Part shown: one piece after another, positions 13,001 through 21,568 of the stretch
Position numbering within the stretch: the first letter of the stretch is position 1
Layout: every line of letters begins with the position of its first letter
From: Paragorgia papillata
Taxonomy: Eukaryota > Cnidaria > Anthozoa > Scleralcyonacea > Coralliidae
Direction: 5' to 3'
Length of the DNA: 64,000 nt
Assembly (NCBI GenBank): GCA_035771165.1
Contig: JAWNZC010000348.1
Coordinates: forward strand, 5,320,501 to 5,384,500
Position numbers and translations under genes: made by a program
Notes under the pieces: model-generated
The model's database searches: none
The model's input: only the letters and a program-made list of their open reading frames with translations
What the model was told of the DNA's origin: nothing

Positions 13001-16000
13001 TGCGGTGCCGCAGTATTAAAGGAGAAGCTGATAACATTTTGTTTCTGCATCCTAATTTGCAGAAGTTGAACTTTGAGTATTGATGAATAATTTTAATGAT
13101 TTTGTATTGTGTGTGTGCAGAACTCAGAATTGTGTCAAACGTATTTACTATAATAAATTAATATTCCAACACAACAAAACAAATTAACATTCACAATTCT
13201 CTTGTTTTTTTCTCGTAATTCTTCTGTGATAATTGCTTAGCATATACTGGGATTGCTATTTATATTTTATAAGCAAAAAGCGAAATTAATTCTCAAGGTA
13301 TTTTCTGTGAAATTTGAAAACAAGAATTACAAAACGGACAGAGATGAATAGTGAATACTGCGCTATTGCTTAATTTGTAAACAAACAAAACGCGCAATAA
13401 ATGTTTAGTATGCAACACGATCCATTTTCTTTTCACTCTTCTAGCAAAACCTTGATTTCTGTTATATTTCCAAAATATTGTTTTTCCCTAGCAAGCTCAA
13501 TAAACATTGCGAAACTGCGCGGGGATTGGTAACCAACAACTTACCGATAATCGGTATATGCCGATTAATCGGCCGATTAGTTTAAATAATCGGCCACCGA
13601 TTAATCGGCTTCAGTAATCGGCAATTTTCGTGATCGGCTCATCTCTATAATATACTGTATAAATAAATTGAAGAACTCAAAACGCACCAGTCCAAAGCTT
13701 TATTCCCACAGCGCCGGTTAGATACCTCTACAAAAACAAATCATTTGTAATAATATTAGTATAGTGACTTTCAGGAGTTTAAAAGTTATTTAATACCGGA
13801 TGGAGTTCTGCAACTACACAGAGCCACTGAGAGAGGAGGGTGGGAGGAGTAATTTTCCCCAGAGTCTTATACAACATGGGACCTCAAAACCGGTATCTAT
13901 TAAGTTGATATGCAAGATCAATTTGGCTCAATTTGATATCATGAGCAGTATTATTTTGCATGAGCAAAATAATTTATTATCATCAACCACTCAAACGCCA
14001 CAAAAATGATACAATAATTAATGAAAACAGAAAGTAAACTGTTACTTGACCCGTGTGCTGCCTATACACAAGTTGCATGATCATGTGCACGCATAATTTT
14101 GGCAGGCCACAGGCTTAATTTTGGTGGGCTACATGCATTACAAATGTGGTAAATGAAAGAAACTCAACAATTTCTGAAGATATTAGCATCAGGAATTATT
14201 TCTATTATTTCTAGTATTAGCCACGTTTTTAAATGCATGTGGCCCACCAAAATGATGTGCGTGCAACTGGCCTATTGAGAACCCCTGGAGTCTAAATAAA
14301 ACATGTGCAAGTATATATTTGTATACCAGACATCTTAATGTAGCACAGTCACAGACAGTACATGTATGTACACAAAATAAGGGTTGCAAACTTACATTGT
14401 ACATTGTAAAGAAACAAAGTAAAATACAGTACAAGTACTTACTTTTGGAACTGGCAATGTTGCACTTATTCCCATTTGACCAAACTGAGAGCGCGAATAA
14501 TCGACACCCTTATTACCACCTCCTGCCAAGTCAGCTGTGAAAAAAGAAAGTCACAAAATGTAGCTCAAAAGAAAGAGGGAGGGAGGGAGAAAGGAAGAAA
14601 AGAACTGACAGAGAAAGAGACAGACAGACAGACAGACAAACAAACAAACAAACAAACAAACAAACAAACAAACAAACAAACAAACAAACAAACAAACAAA
14701 CAAACAAACAAACAGACAGACAGACAGACAATGGCTTGCTCACATTGATTGGTTAGTACTAAACAGGTAGCCTCAATACAGAAGTGGGAAAAAAGCTGTA
14801 ACTTATGCCTCAAAGAGAAACTTTACAATGAAAGCCAATATTAAGCCCAACATATAAAATTTACTAAAACAAAATACCAGAACTACAGTACTGTACAGCA
14901 GTATCAAAATGGTGCCACCAAACTGACCAAAATTCAATGTTCAAACATATATGCTTCATTCTTCTCAGCACTTTTCTTGTGTCTTTAGTAACTTCCGTGT
15001 GTTTATGTTAAATACTTACATGTATTAACTACATGTATTAAATAATTAATACAAAGCCTGTATTGAAAAATAATTATTTGCCTGAGATTTTCATACAGAC
15101 CTACTGTACAGTAGCAACAAAGAGGCAAAGTCATATGAAAAACCCCTGAAGGCAAATACTTTCAAATTCCTGTACAGACCAATCAAATGAGGTTAATAAA
15201 AAATATATTTTAAATTGTGGCTTCTTGTACATAATTTTCATTTTTGTTTGAACCCTGTGATTTCTAGTCTGTGAAGAACAAAGACAGTATTATTGGGAAA
15301 TATGTACTTTAAATACAGTGAATGTAAAAGTGTCACAAAATCCTGGTTGATAATATGATTCAGCGGAAAGAGGCGTGGTTGCTGCGTGGGCGGCCAAAAA
15401 ACGGTAAACAAAAGACTGTCTAGACTGGATGAGAAGGAATTGTGTTTTTTATCTTTATTTTTATATAATAAACTCTCTCTTAAATAACTGTGTTGTCATT
15501 TTGGTTGACTGGTTCAAGAACCCTGTGACAAAAAGGAAATATGGTATTGCTGGCAAAATGAGTTGCAGAATGAAAAATGTGATTTTCTGTGTTGCTTATG
15601 TCAGAAACCTAGTTAATTGCCATCTAGGCATCTAAGTAACAAGACCAATTAAGGGCTTTATATCAGTATTTTCTTAGCCTGCGAATGCAGCCACTCTTAC
15701 ATCGTTCACAGGAGTTTGTGAGAAATAGTGTCTGTGAACTCCTGTGAATGATGTACAGTATTAATAAGAGTGGCTGTATTTGCAGACTATGTGATATCAT
15801 CTCCCATAAATTTTATGAGACAAAGTAACAACAAATTATTACATGTCCTTTTATGTGTACTGAGTTAATCAGATTCATTTGTAATGCTTTTTAGTGAAAA
15901 TACTGTGCAACACAATTTGTCAGGGAAAAATATTATCTCCAGCTCATTTTGGAGAAGGACTTTGAATGAAGAAAATAGCATTTGATTGCAAGTCATATAA

Positions 16001-19000
16001 AATGCACAAGTGTCTACAATCTATTAGTTTGGTAATAAGACACATTAAGAGAGTGGAGTGGTGATGGCTGTCCTACTTTTTATCTCATCTTCAAAAAAAA
16101 TAAATTTCAATAGATGTGTAATATAAATTGTGCTTCAACCATAATACAGTAATTCATAAGGAAAACACAAAATAACAGAGAGTGTGGTGGCTGTGGCCCC
16201 CACTCTCCTTTAAGACTGTACCAATCTACTTGGTGTATAAAACTAGGAGTTACAACATCTGCAGCACAGGCTACACTTAGGGGCGGGTGGACCAGGTTTG
16301 TAAATGGGGTGTGTGAGATTAGATTCAAGTACTGTATTACTGTAAATTAGAGTCAGGTTATAATTTGAAATTTCCATACGTAAATAAAAACCTTCTAAAG
16401 AAATACAATAGTCAATATATATTCAATCTTTTCTAACTAATTATCATGGTATTGCATTTACGAATTTTAAGCTGGGCATTCATTTTTATTTTATGTCTAT
16501 GTTTTCTGCCTGGAAAATCAATAGCAACCTTCACTTAGTGCTTATACTGTTACATGTATGGACTTGGTCAGTTGTACAGAAGCAGCAAAAAATATTAATC
16601 GTACCATTATTGTCACCATCAATTGTAATAAAACTATTACGACCATTTGATGTTTTTTTTGAAATTTCTCTACAGCCTCCTGGTAAACCAAACCGACATT
16701 TATCCCGGAAACAATATGCAACACGAGTTCTATGACTGCAAACCTATAAATTTAAATAAAATAAAATAAAATTTAAAAAAACCCCAAACAATAATTCATC
16801 ATTGTAGGCAGACAAACATATCACTGACATTAACTAACAGGCAGCCAAATATTAGCCATTTTGAAATTACTGTAATGACTAAACTAGAGCTAAATCATGT
16901 TAACACTGACAAAATTAAAAAAACACAAAAAAAAGACAAAAAAAAAGACAAGGCCAATCATTGGACATAGAGCATCCCTCAAATTATAGTAACTGTAATC
17001 AAGTTAAATAAGAAAAAATATTAAATTTGTTGAGCATGTCTCGCTTTCACACTAGTCAACTCTGGTGGTTTCTTCTTTTTTGGTTTACTGTGTAACATTG
17101 ACAAAGCTAATTTTCAAGACACGACAATCAACAACACGCAGAAAGAATGCCAATGCAGATCATGCAATGACTAACCATGCAGCAGCTTGCATTGAAGACT
17201 GGGTACACACAGTCACGTGTGCTCTGAACATATCTTACAAAACCCACTGTGTATTTTTGGCTACATTTGGTACAGTACAATAGACTCAGCCTTAACTCAC
17301 TTGTGATTAGTAAAAGAAATAACAAAATGTTTATTTCTTAAAATACACAATTAAAACAATAAAATAATTCCAATGATCAAAGAATCTTCTCACCAAAACA
17401 TTATCTTCAGCCTTGCCTCCACTGGCAACAGAAACACCATACCATCCATTTGAGAAATCATACTTTCCTGGTACTCTGTTCAAATCAGCTAAATGTATAA
17501 AATCAAATACAGTGGACAGATTAATTGACCTGATATTTAATTACTTGCAGTACTGTACATTGAATGGTTTGGTTTATAGGTGGTCATGAAACACACAAGG
17601 TTTTTGTTTTACACAAACACATCATTACAAAATTTATAAAGTATTGTAAACCTTGAGTTTACTCAAATGGACTGTATTATTGTTAACACATATGATGATT
17701 ATTATTGAAAGTTTCGATGTTTGTAAAAATAGTTTATTGAATACACTATACACTGGTATATTGCATTATTGCATCAGCCTATAGTTTCTGCTCAATTTTA
17801 AGAGCTGTACATGTATCTGTACTGACAGTAGCCTGAAAAGAATTTCAAAATAATTAAGACTTTTCAGCTTCTTTCGTAACTTCTTTGTAACATGTGTAGT
17901 CTTCAGGGCTGGATTAAAAGGGGGGTGGGGGGGGGGGGGGGCAGGGGGGCATGGGGGGGGGGCAATTGCCCCAGGGTGGAACATTTTTTGGGGTGTTTGG
18001 GGGTGGCAAATTTTAGAAGGCAGTAATTTTTCTTAATTACCTGTGCCAGTGTTACTGTTACCTCGCAAATTAGTGTTTAGTTAGCTAAAAGTTACTATTA
18101 GTCAACGAAAATTCACCCAAGGTGGACAGCAGGATCACCTATCCCCCAGCTACTACACCAGTATGACCAATACGGATCGCTTTTGAGAGACGTGAACTGA
18201 ATTCATTAAATAAGCCGTTGTACAAGTCAAGTACAATTTATTGCTCTACGAGAAATCCAACATGCTAAAATAGCTCAAAATAACCTGAACACACTGAAAT
18301 AAACAAAATACACTTGCCTGGGTTGTTGTTTATGGCAAATTTGCGATATGCTGGTTTGAAGAGTTTCATGAATGCTGCAGACCAACCCATAATATAATAA
18401 TATTGATGGGTTGTTATTCTGGAGCAATCACAAAACTCAACCAACATATCATCGCAAACTCACCACAAACAACCCAGGCAAGTGTATTTGTTTATTTCAG
18501 TGTGTTAAGGTTATTTTGAGCTAATTTAGCATGTTGGATTTCTCGTAGAAACAATAAATTGTGTTGACTTGTACAACGGCTTATTTAATAATTCAGTTAA
18601 TTCAAATATATAAGCTGACGTACATAGACCAGAAGCCCGGTGGTCAATCTGGCGGGATAATTTTCCAAATATATTGGAATATTTTCTCACGTGATTCCAG
18701 CCTTTGCCAGGGCGTTTGATCGGCCTGCTCACTTCCTTCCTCAAATGCCCTGGGGACGAGGTTGGCTCTCAACAGCCCTGTACAGTAATTTTCAATTCTT
18801 AGGTTTCAATCACATGACTTTTTGCTTGAGATTTCATTTCTGATTTCCAGATAGTGGTCAGGCAAAATAAAATTAGATCGATTTGTATAACCTAGCAGAA
18901 CGCAAGCGTACTGGATTTTCTAACACGAATGTAAACAACTCTTGAGTATTAATATCATGTAAATATTTTGAAGTAATAATCGACCTAGCTATTCACTCCT

Positions 19001-19717
19001 GACCACCCATCATAATCACAGTACAACGCCTAATTCAAAGATTTTTGGCATTGTGTGAACTGTTTGGTGTTTAATAACCTCATACGCAAGCAACTGAGTT
19101 TTTTTGTAGAAACAGTGCTGTCAGTGCATATCTATTTATTGGTTTCCAAGGAAAGATCACAGGTATCAGGTACTTCATAATTATGCCACCACAGTCTACA
19201 ATCTATCACCATGTGAACGCAATTGTACTCTAGTTAAAGAAAAAAAAAGAAGCCTTACAGTATCTTATAACGTTGCTTATATCTTCACACTTTCGTTCCA
19301 TTGTCATCGGACATTTGTAAAGAGCTCCCGTTTCATTTACGTCGTAGTTTCTACCAGCAGGCTTATTCAATTTCGATGTATTAGCTTTAGGGCTACCAAC
19401 AGCCACCCTATATGGAAATAATTAAACCTTTTAACACTAGAAATAATTACTAGGCAACAACAAAAAACGACGAGTAAAGTGAGACTTTTGACATTCCTGT
19501 GTATATTTATGAAGTTCGGTATGTCTACAATACACTCGACTTACCAAGATTTCATCCCATCGACAACAACGCCTGTTAAGCTAAAGCCAAAATACGAAGC
19601 CGCACTCCCCTCTTTAATTATTGGACTAACTTTAATATCGATATTGTGCGTGAGACAAAGTGGAATGATAAAGCATATCAACAACAGAAGTCGAAGCATT
19701 TTCACCCAGACAAACAT
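983..19717 (-). CDS. Integrin alpha chain, 5' part (14 exons, gene runs off the left edge)
   Basis: This gene encodes the N-terminal 414 residues of an integrin alpha subunit, the adhesion receptor chain that pairs with a beta subunit at the plasma membrane. I joined 14 exons by GT-AG signals; every junction keeps phase. Residues 1-24 are a signal peptide (LLLLICFIIPLCL core). From residue 28 the chain follows the seven-bladed FG-GAP propeller: SYFGFSL (41-47), VAVGSPKANTS (59-69), WYGVSVAS (123-130), YLTGAVG (218-224), YSVASG (251-256), YVVGAPRNN (265-273), GAYFGMSV (299-306), EIVVGAPYY (318-326), ALFGRCVASLGD (365-376), VGAPYQDGG (387-395). No I domain lies between blades 2 and 3. Calcium loops are visible in blades 5 (D310, N312, D314, E318) and 6 (D376, N378, D380, D384); the blade 4 loop lacks its acidic residues. 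Blade 7, the leg domains, membrane span and tail lie left of base 1. Which animal alpha class it belongs to is not resolved. Confidence 0.95.
1380..1525. repeat. Fragment of fold-back element family with CGAAACGT core
   Basis: Contains AACGTTTCGAGCGAAGG followed by CCCTTCGTCAGAG and the end motif TGCCGCGTAGGCAGTGTT. The same core and end motif recur at 2.8, 7.14-7.26, 8.46-8.65 and 12.77-12.97 kb. This copy lacks the second arm. Confidence 0.6.
1875..1986 (-). CDS. Integrin alpha exon 13 (blade 6 calcium loop)
   Basis: Residues 347-383, ending ALFGRCVASLGDVNRDGFQ. D376, N378 and D380 are metal ligands. Acceptor TATTGCAG, donor GTAATT. Confidence 0.95.
2166..2340. repeat. Fold-back element
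   Basis: Two arms of about 50 bp face each other: AGAAATGGTTCATGGTTTGG at the left and its near-complement ending at about 2337. The loop includes CTCGGCTATCGCCTCG. A single-arm relative lies at about 2047-2080. Lies in the intron between integrin exons 12 and 13. Confidence 0.75.
2446..2749. mobile_element. hAT-like non-autonomous element
   Basis: A 304-bp element with terminal inverted repeats (TACAGCTGCGCCCGAT at left, complement of CGATGGGTGCAGCTCTA at right) rich in ATCGATTAATCGAT. A direct repeat AGTTGTAGT flanks both sides (2437-2445 and 2750-2758), consistent with the 8-bp duplication of hAT elements. No transposase is encoded. Confidence 0.75.
2810..2935. repeat. Partial copy of the CGAAACGT fold-back family
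   Basis: Carries AGAGTGCTGTGTACG and CAAAGTGAAAAGG as in the fold-back copies at 8.46 and 12.77 kb, with one arm only and diverged loop. Confidence 0.5.
3027..3120 (-). CDS. Integrin alpha exon 12 (blade 5 GAP strand)
   Basis: Residues 315-346, with ISEIVVGAPYYTDPSKF and EVGRVFVYGKE, matching DLLVGAP...GRVYVY of the family. Acceptor TTAAACAG, donor GTATGT. Confidence 0.95.
3180..3393. mobile_element. Fold-back MITE with 68-bp near-perfect arms
   Basis: Left arm 3180-3247 and right arm 3326-3393 are complementary with almost no mismatches (GTGGAAACACCACGT at the outer side, GGCCTGTTGACT at the inner side). The loop has CTTCATCAGAGC and a small GTGAGCTGTTAGCTCAC hairpin. High arm identity implies recent activity. 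No coding capacity. Confidence 0.85.
3940..5258. other. Integrin introns around exon 11, nothing else recognised
   Basis: Outside exon 11 (4322-4374) this stretch has no recognisable gene or repeat apart from a short pyrimidine run at about 3936-3952. Confidence 0.6.
4322..4374 (-). CDS. Integrin alpha exon 11 (blade 5 calcium loop)
   Basis: Residues 298-314, VGAYFGMSVCTSDFNND. D310, N312 and D314 begin a D-x-N-x-D calcium loop finished by E318 in the next exon. Acceptor GTTTTAG, donor GTAAGT. Confidence 0.95.
5259..5318 (-). CDS. Integrin alpha exon 10 (blade 4/5 linker)
   Basis: Residues 278-297, VFVYISLSKP to IHGDQ, the strand leading to the GEQxGAYFG motif. Acceptor GTATTTTAG, donor GTAAGC. 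Confidence 0.9.
5325..6015. repeat. Purine-rich (AGAAG/GGA) low-complexity tracts
   Basis: Two strongly purine-biased blocks on the plus strand (about 5335-5600 and 5715-6010), made of irregular AGA, AAG and GGA units, separated by about 110 bp of ordinary sequence. Long open frames on both strands here (Arg/Lys-rich one way, Ser/Phe/Leu-rich the other) are composition artefacts. Lies in the intron between integrin exons 9 and 10. Confidence 0.9.
6009..6212. repeat. Dispersed repeat, copy A
   Basis: About 200 bp that recur at 53996-54230 in the same orientation, starting ACTAGACCCCAAGGATAGTG and ending near AAAAATTATAAACT, at roughly 85-90 percent identity by eye. No terminal repeats or coding pattern recognised. 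Confidence 0.8.
6229..6362 (+). repeat. Dispersed repeat, inverted relative of 59455-59575
   Basis: Includes CTGGCATGTTGACGATGTTG; its reverse complement appears near 59470-59500 with the adjacent CTTCCGCTAGGCAGAC stretch. About 130 bp are shared. Nature unknown. Confidence 0.75.
6716..6915. repeat. Third purine-rich tract
   Basis: GGAGGAGAAAGAAG-type low-complexity sequence on the plus strand, same character as 5.3-6.0 kb, ending about 100 bp before integrin exon 9. Confidence 0.9.
7012..7052 (-). CDS. Integrin alpha exon 9 (41-nt micro-exon, blade 4 GAP strand)
   Basis: Residues 264-277, GYVVGAPRNNLMGA, equivalent to the family's DFVAGVPKGNLTYG. Acceptor GTTATAG, donor GTAAGT. Confidence 0.9.
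7130..7260. repeat. Partial CGAAACGT fold-back family member
   Basis: Contains GAAGGGCTTTGCTCGAAACG and the end motif ACACTGCTGATGCAGCACCC. One arm only is clear. Confidence 0.55.
7568..7609 (-). CDS. Integrin alpha exon 8 (42-nt micro-exon, blade 4)
   Basis: Residues 250-263, GYSVASGTFISGSI. The position of the blade 4 metal loop is occupied by TFISGSIG with no Asp or Glu. Acceptor ATTTTTTAG, donor GTATGG. Confidence 0.85.
8464..8650. mobile_element. Fold-back element of the CGAAACGT family, both arms present
   Basis: Arms 8493-8553 and 8580-8641 are complementary (AGCAAAGTGAAAATG outside, CTGACGTTTCGAG inside), around the loop ATCATGAAGGGCTCTG. The left side extends to the family end motif GTAGAGTGTTGCGTAGACGG. 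Non-coding. Confidence 0.8.
8755..8882. repeat. Small inverted-repeat cluster with GGTACC/GAATTCG units
   Basis: CACGGTACCGGACGAATTCG at left faces CCGAATTCGTCGGGTACC at right, with further ACGGGTCTCGAA and GAACGGTTCCG palindromic units inside. Looks like a small terminal-inverted-repeat element; no target duplication identified. Confidence 0.55.
9028..9087 (-). CDS. Integrin alpha exon 7 (blade 3/4)
   Basis: Residues 230-249, ending GQKKFSYA just before the blade 4 strand. Acceptor TTTCTTTAG, donor GTATTG. The 4.6-kb intron before it is packed with transposons. Confidence 0.85.
9150..10552. mobile_element. Long-TIR DNA element (1.4 kb) with internal tandem array
   Basis: Terminal inverted repeats of about 300 bp (left about 9150-9450, right about 10258-10552) start GGTGGCTCCATACAG and end CTGTATGGAGCCGCC. 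They share landmarks such as TTGCTATGGCAACAATG and ATTGATTACTCATACTTC. The centre holds a 41-bp tandem array and two copies of a longer CACTCAT...GGGGATTATCTCAG unit. No transposase. I could not find a clear target-site duplication. It lies in the intron between integrin exons 6 and 7, immediately right of exon 7. Confidence 0.85.
9602..9930. repeat. 41-bp tandem repeat, eight units
   Basis: Units start with GCGCTCATCAAAGTCTTGTC at 9602, 9643, 9684, 9725, 9766, 9807, 9848 and 9889. The inner units look identical and the last has CATCACAG. One further unit stands alone at about 10002-10042 after a repeated 45-bp leader. Confidence 0.95.
10658..11156. mobile_element. TIR element, 499 bp, with 5-bp flanking repeat
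   Basis: Ends are inverted repeats: CAGGGCCGTATCCAGA at left and TCTGGATACGGCCCTG at right. The direct repeat CGTTT flanks it (10653-10657 and 11157-11161). Inner sequence has GGGGGTCCGGGGGCATGCTC near the left end. Superfamily not assigned; no transposase. Confidence 0.8.
11606..12065. repeat. (TA)n runs and dispersed CAAGCTACACTGATGAGCTG repeat
   Basis: TA runs at about 11600-11630 and 12021-12065 border a dispersed piece at 11963-12023 that also occurs at 765-826, again directly against a TA run. Confidence 0.7.
12078..12430. repeat. Diverged repeat with GGTCCG/CCTCGTTTACTCGGTC motifs
   Basis: Short inverted ends (TTTTATTATATGGCT near 12082 and AGCCATATAATAAACG near 12270) enclose repeated GGTCCGTA-type units. 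It is followed by CTCGGTCTGTACGGGAAAAT and a partly complementary half. Probable transposon remnant; family unknown. Confidence 0.5.
12443..13647. mobile_element. hAT-like non-autonomous element with perfect 8-bp TSD
   Basis: Ends TAGAGATGAGCCGAT and ATCGGCTCATCTCTA are inverted. The target duplication TAATATAC is perfect on both sides (12435-12442 and 13648-13655). Both sub-terminal zones are dense in CGATTAATCGG motifs, likely transposase-binding sites. The 1205-bp interior has no transposase frame and contains a nested fold-back element. It sits 33 bp from integrin exon 6, close to that exon's donor. Confidence 0.9.
12773..12966. mobile_element. Fold-back element nested in the hAT-like element
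   Basis: Complementary arms (AGTGAAAAGGTTGTGAAC at left, GTTCACAACTTTTTCACT at right) surround GAAGGGCTCCGCTCGAAACG. The direct repeat TTTTTGTCAC flanks it (12763-12772 and 12967-12976). The right end keeps the family end motif TGCCTACGCAGCACTCTAC, which is missing at the left. Confidence 0.8.
13688..13727 (-). CDS. Integrin alpha exon 6 (40-nt micro-exon, blade 3 GAP strand)
   Basis: Residues 217-229, RYLTGAVGIKLWT, corresponding to the LxxGAPGxxxWxG strand that closes blade 3. Acceptor TTTTTGTAG, donor GTGCGT. The Pro of GAP is replaced by Val. Confidence 0.85.
14443..14534 (-). CDS. Integrin alpha exon 5 (blade 3)
   Basis: Residues 186-216, ending SQFGQMGISATLPVPK, where family members have a C-x-x-G-TSG-type strand. 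Acceptor CACAG, donor GTAAGT. A fold of this exon into the I-domain insertion site shows no insertion. Confidence 0.85.
14618..14732. repeat. (CAGA)n(CAAA)n(CAGA)n microsatellite
   Basis: Uninterrupted four-base repeat: CAGA units, then about 20 CAAA units, then CAGA units. It begins about 84 bp upstream of integrin exon 5 in gene orientation. Open frames across it are artefacts. Confidence 0.97.
14740..16600. other. Integrin intron 4, one hairpin, otherwise nothing recognised
   Basis: About 1.9 kb of intron. The only structure I see is a hairpin at about 15677-15790 (CAGCCACTCTTACATCGTTC against its near-complement ending AAGAGTGGCTG), probably a small fold-back element. Confidence 0.6.
16605..16743 (-). 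CDS. Integrin alpha exon 4 (Cys-rich blade 2/3 loop)
   Basis: Residues 140-185. It begins VCSHRTRVAYC, the usual VCAHR-type strand, and has four cysteines and the acidic stretch TIDGDNN. The right end is firm (TTATAG acceptor). The left end is less certain: I use the donor GTACGA after DGDNN; a donor GTAGAG at about 16674 also preserves phase and would shorten this variable loop. Confidence 0.8.
17394..17488 (-). CDS. Integrin alpha exon 3 (blade 2 FG-GAP)
   Basis: Residues 108-139, reading SNGWYGVSVASGGKAED. Acceptor TTTAG, donor GTGAGA. Phase matches exon 2 (one base carried over) and leaves phase 0. Confidence 0.9.
17920..17962. repeat. G-rich homopolymer-like run
   Basis: Nearly pure G on the plus strand with single A, C or T interruptions, in a short repeat that reads GGGCTGGATTAAAAGG. 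G-quadruplex potential. On the integrin transcript strand this is a C run in intron 2. Confidence 0.85.
18202..18598. mobile_element. Fold-back element with arms of about 140 bp
   Basis: Left arm about 18202-18345 and right arm about 18452-18598 are complementary: AATAAGCCGTTGTACAAGTC outermost and TTGCCTGGGTTGTTGTTT inner. The loop holds ATATTGATGGGTTG. No target duplication identified. Intron 2 of the integrin gene. Confidence 0.8.
19259..19407 (-). CDS. Integrin alpha exon 2 (blade 1/2, GALYKCP motif)
   Basis: Residues 58-107 with VAVGSPKANTS, then NETGALYKCP and a Cys-rich MERKCEDI. This is the most diagnostic integrin alpha stretch in the window. Acceptor CATATAG, donor GTAAGG. Cys-90 and Cys-97 region matches the conserved first disulfide of alpha chains. 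Confidence 0.95.
19545..19717 (-). CDS. Integrin alpha exon 1 (signal peptide, start of blade 1)
   Basis: Residues 1-58. The first in-frame ATG is at 19717; a second ATG at 19699 directly before the hydrophobic core would also give a good signal peptide. Mature start is probably near THNIDIKV. The exon ends in SYFGFSLTG and a G|GTAAGT donor, splitting the Trp-58 codon. Confidence 0.9.
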
Positions 19718-20384
19718 TGCTCCTGTCAACGTGATCCGGTACGTTAGCTTCTCTGGAAACAGTGGAACCCAGGATTACCGCTGACAAACTGTCGCGCTTC
19801 AAAATATATCGATGCACGCCCAAAATATTTGAAATACCGTTGAGTTCCGAAAGTAGCCCGTTAATTAGGCGGTTTGCCATTACGTCCACTTTGCCCGCAT
19901 GGGCGAAGCGTGCATTGTTCAGTTCGCTTTGGAAGTTGAAAATTTCCAACTTTCAAAGCCCGCTCCGCCTTTACGGTAAAATTACTTTTGGAATTAGCGC
20001 CAATCAGGGCCGCTATCACCGCTACTTTCGAGTGACCGTTACTTTCGGGTAGCCGTTACTTTCGGGTAGCAAAAAAGTGTTTGTATGACAGCTTGATATA
20101 TGATATATTTATGATGCAAATACAAATGAATCACCACACATACACATGCTTATTTGGCGAGATTGTTTCTGTTTTGTTTAATATATATATATATACAAAA
20201 ACACGAATTTGAACGTTAACTGTGTATTTTAAACCTTGCATTACATGCATGCACGTGCGTATTAAAATACCGTGGTTCCAGAAGCTCTCAGGGTTTGTGA
20301 CTAGAGAAATCATGTCAGTCCATTACTGCACGTAAGCTAGTATTTCATTCTCAGTTTAATTTTTAGATAAAAAGTTATATTGGT
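19718..20384. other. Integrin 5' flank
   Basis: Upstream of the integrin start codon. A CpG-containing stretch at 19730-20060 probably carries 5' UTR and promoter. I see no firm TATA box or regulatory motif. Open frames here overlap exon 1 in other frames and are not genes. Confidence 0.5.
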
Positions 20385-20600
20385 TTACAGTCATTTAATT
20401 TGCAACTTTTCACCCAAATCTTCGGAAGTTCGTTCCGAATTCGAAGTTCGTTGGGAAGTTCAAAGTTAGGAACCAATTAAGCAACCCGGCAATTAAATGC
20501 GTACGTAGTTCAAAACGAACTACGAACTTCTCAATCAGGAACTTCGGAACGAACTTCCAAAGATTTGGGTGAAAAGTGAGTTGCAAATGACTGTAATGTG
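20385..20600. mobile_element. Fold-back element with TTCGTTCCGAA units
   Basis: Arms: TTACAGTCATTTAATTTGCA and CACCCAAATCTTCGGAAGTT at left, complemented at right up to GCAAATGACTGTAA. The interior is a string of GAAGTTCGTT-type units in both orientations. Confidence 0.8.
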
Positions 20601-20979
20601 ACGCGTTGTTTTCGGGCTGTCGTAACTTTCGGAAATTATTAAAGGTATTAAAAATTTGCCGTCACATTCGCATAGCCGGGGGCCACTGCTATGAAAACTC
20701 TAAAGGTAAATAAAGAATATTTGTTTTCTTCGTTTTCTTTTCGATTCTTCTCCTCTTCCTACAATCATGGCCATAAATAATTCGGGGACAGCAGTGCAAA
20801 TGAAGAGTCCGCTAGCCTCACACAAGAAAAACTCTAATATATCGCCTTGAATCCTTACCTAACAATCTCTCCCCACCCGGTGTGATATAACGACGAAAAA
20901 GAGCAATAGAATGGCAAGGGAGAAGGGGGCAACTTTGAATGCGTAGTGGTTTTTACGAACTGTCCTAGGGTTTTTCGCC

Positions 20980-21200
20980 ATGATTGTAGCTCTCTCTCTC
21001 TCTTTTCCAACAAAAGGAATGGGTCATTATATGTACTATTTACTATTTACCGACGAGTGGCCGTTCTGTATCGGAGAATGTATTGGAGTATACAGAGACG
21101 AGGCGAAGCCGAGTTCCGATACAGAACGGACACGAATTTTGTAAATAGTACTGTACATATAATGACCCATTCCTTTTGTTGGAAAAGAGAGAGAGTTCTG
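20980..21200. mobile_element. Fold-back element, arms of about 90 bp
   Basis: CTCTCTCTTTTCCAACAAAA and GGAATGGGTCATTATATGTA at left are complemented at 21130-21195. The loop carries GAGACGAGGCGAAGCC. Confidence 0.8.
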
Positions 21201-21202
21201 TA

Positions 21203-21568
21203 TCATTGTATGGATCGTTTTCACTCACGTGATCGGTGGCCCCGTTGGGGTGGTGAAACAATACGAAATATTTTAATAATAGAGTTAAATTCCCATATAG
21301 ACCTTACTCAAAAATGGCCGACGAATTAAAATTCTTTTATATACATATAAATTAGCCCTTATGAACTCGTTTTCATGTGAGAAATTCAAAATAATTTTTA
21401 CTTTAAAACGAGGTCATAAGGGCTAATTTATATGCACATAAAATAATTCTAATTCTGCGGCCATTTTTGAATAAGGTCTATGGATCGTTTTCACTCACGT
21501 GATCGGTGACCCCATGGGGGTGGTGAAACAATACGAAATATTTGAATAAGAAAGAGCCAATTCCCATA
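21203..21568. mobile_element. 88-bp direct duplication split by a fold-back MITE
   Basis: Two similar 88-bp copies (about 21209-21296 and 21479-21567), both starting TATGGATCGTTTTCACTCAC, flank a MITE at 21297-21481. The MITE has inverted ends ATAGACCTTACTCAAAAATG and CATTTTTGAATAAGGTCTAT and the inner arm ATAAATTAGCCCTTATGA. Either the flank was duplicated on insertion or two copies recombined. Confidence 0.7.

Noticed and set aside
14476..14813. Lys/Gln/Thr-repeat and Cys/Leu/Phe-repeat frames
   Set aside because: Translation of the (CAAA)n/(CAGA)n microsatellite.
19632..20052. Open frames of about 100 codons around the integrin start
   Set aside because: They overlap exon 1 in other frames; the signal-peptide frame is the one continued by splicing.
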